The notes under the pieces: model-generated | Databases searched by the model: none | What the model was told of the DNA's origin: nothing | The model's input: the letters and a program-made list of their open reading frames with translations, nothing else | Assembly (NCBI GenBank): GCA_035514995.1 | Contig: DATJCC010000130.1 | Location: 1-12,117 of the forward strand | Source of the DNA: Leucobacter_A sp035514995 | Lineage (GTDB): Bacteria; Actinomycetota; Actinomycetes; Actinomycetales; Microbacteriaceae | Direction: 5' to 3' | Length of the DNA: 12,117 bases | Shown here: piece by piece, positions 11,775 to 12,117 of the stretch | How positions within the stretch are numbered: position 1 is the first letter of the stretch | Layout of the letters: each line of letters opens with the position of its first letter | Made by a program: the position numbers and the translations under genes

Positions 11775-12117
11775 AAAACAAAGCATCATATCTTTTTCTA
11801 ACTGTTCCAGAGCTTTTTCATAAATATCAAAATTATCTTCGGTGATTTCATCATTATCACCCAAACCTTTAGCAACATCGGCATAGATCTGCTTGGCATC
11901 TTTATCGTCTGTCGCAGCTGAAAGCTCAGCAAAATAGTTTGCTTCGCTGTCCATAATATTTTCAGAACTCATAAGAGCGTCGCAGAAAACTTCTAATTCT
12001 GTACCTTTCCAAGGTGCGTCAACGTCATCCCAGTCAAAGCTGAAGTCATCATCGTCCCAATCATCCCCCGTGAAGCTGTCATCATCCCACTCGTCATCAA
12101 AACCATCTAAAGTGTCG
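11766..12117 (-). CDS. Acidic Asp/Trp-rich protein, C-terminal part, cut by the window edge
   Basis: The frame is open from the right edge to the TAA at 11766, giving 117 visible residues. The upstream 48 residues are strongly acidic and rich in Trp and Phe: runs such as EWDDDSFTGDDWDDDDF and FDWDDVDAPW show a loose 9-11-residue repeat of aromatic residues in Asp tracts. The remaining part (LEVFCDALMSSENIMDSEAN to the end KDMMLCFEL) is helical-looking and also acidic. An internal ATG at 11972 would give only 68 residues, but the continuous upstream frame with its ordered composition shows the real gene is longer and begins outside the window. I do not recognise the family. A disordered acidic linker before a small helical domain is the best description. 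The 216-aa gene follows 85 nt downstream. Confidence 0.75.
   Translation of the reverse strand, partial: DTLDGFDDEWDDDSFTGDDWDDDDFSFDWDDVDAPWKGTELEVFCDALMSSENIMDSEANYFAELSAATDDKDAKQIYADVAKGLGDNDEITEDNFDIYEKALEQLEKDMMLCFEL

Overview
The window looks like chromosomal DNA from an actinobacterium of the Micrococcales, probably Microbacteriaceae-like. The pointers are a CarD/CysS/RlmB cluster, a mycothiol synthase (MshD), a polyphosphate kinase next to a MutT1-type Nudix/histidine-phosphatase fusion, and an actinobacterial YgfZ. Base composition is unusually AT-rich for that group (mid-40s percent GC by eye, except at the rlmB start) and intergenic gaps are short. This suggests a small or streamlined genome. 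The genus cannot be named from sequence alone.

Layout. (1) 1-2173, minus strand: carD, cysS and the start of rlmB. The ispD/ispF pair that separates carD from cysS in relatives such as Mycobacterium tuberculosis is not here. (2) 2354-2812, plus strand: a small lipoprotein gene ending at a perfect 21-bp stem that can terminate both this gene and the opposing gpmA unit. (3) 2968-5334, minus strand: a 96-aa three-helix membrane protein, a 38-aa single-helix membrane protein, ygfZ and gpmA. (4) 5448-9630, plus strand: mshD, ppk and mutT1, tightly packed. (5) 9662-12117, minus strand: the 3' part of a gene for a very acidic Asp/Trp-rich protein, a conserved 216-aa protein of unknown function, a structured leader RNA, and a CapA-like lipoprotein.

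Functionally this is mostly housekeeping: transcription control (CarD), tRNA charging (CysS), 23S rRNA methylation (RlmB), glycolysis (GpmA), Fe-S protein upkeep (YgfZ), redox thiol synthesis (MshD), polyphosphate metabolism (Ppk), nucleotide-pool cleaning (MutT1) and the cell surface (CapA-like and lipoproteins). No mobile element, CRISPR array, tRNA or rRNA was found, and no defence or secretion system.

The most interesting signals are non-coding. First, six start codons have a TANNNT -10 hexamer exactly 6 nt upstream (cysS, gpmA, the 38-aa gene, the 96-aa gene, mshD, ppk), the signature of leaderless mRNAs. In three of them the stop codon of the preceding gene supplies the first three bases of the -10, with an identical 9-nt gap. 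Second, four intergenic tandem repeats have periods of 15, 15, 15 and 18 bp. One duplicates the mshD -10; another, upstream of ygfZ, reads as pentapeptide-repeat-like sequence in one frame. Third, a strongly folded element lies in the leader of the capA-like gene; its G.U pairs fix it to the minus strand and I could not match it to a known RNA class.
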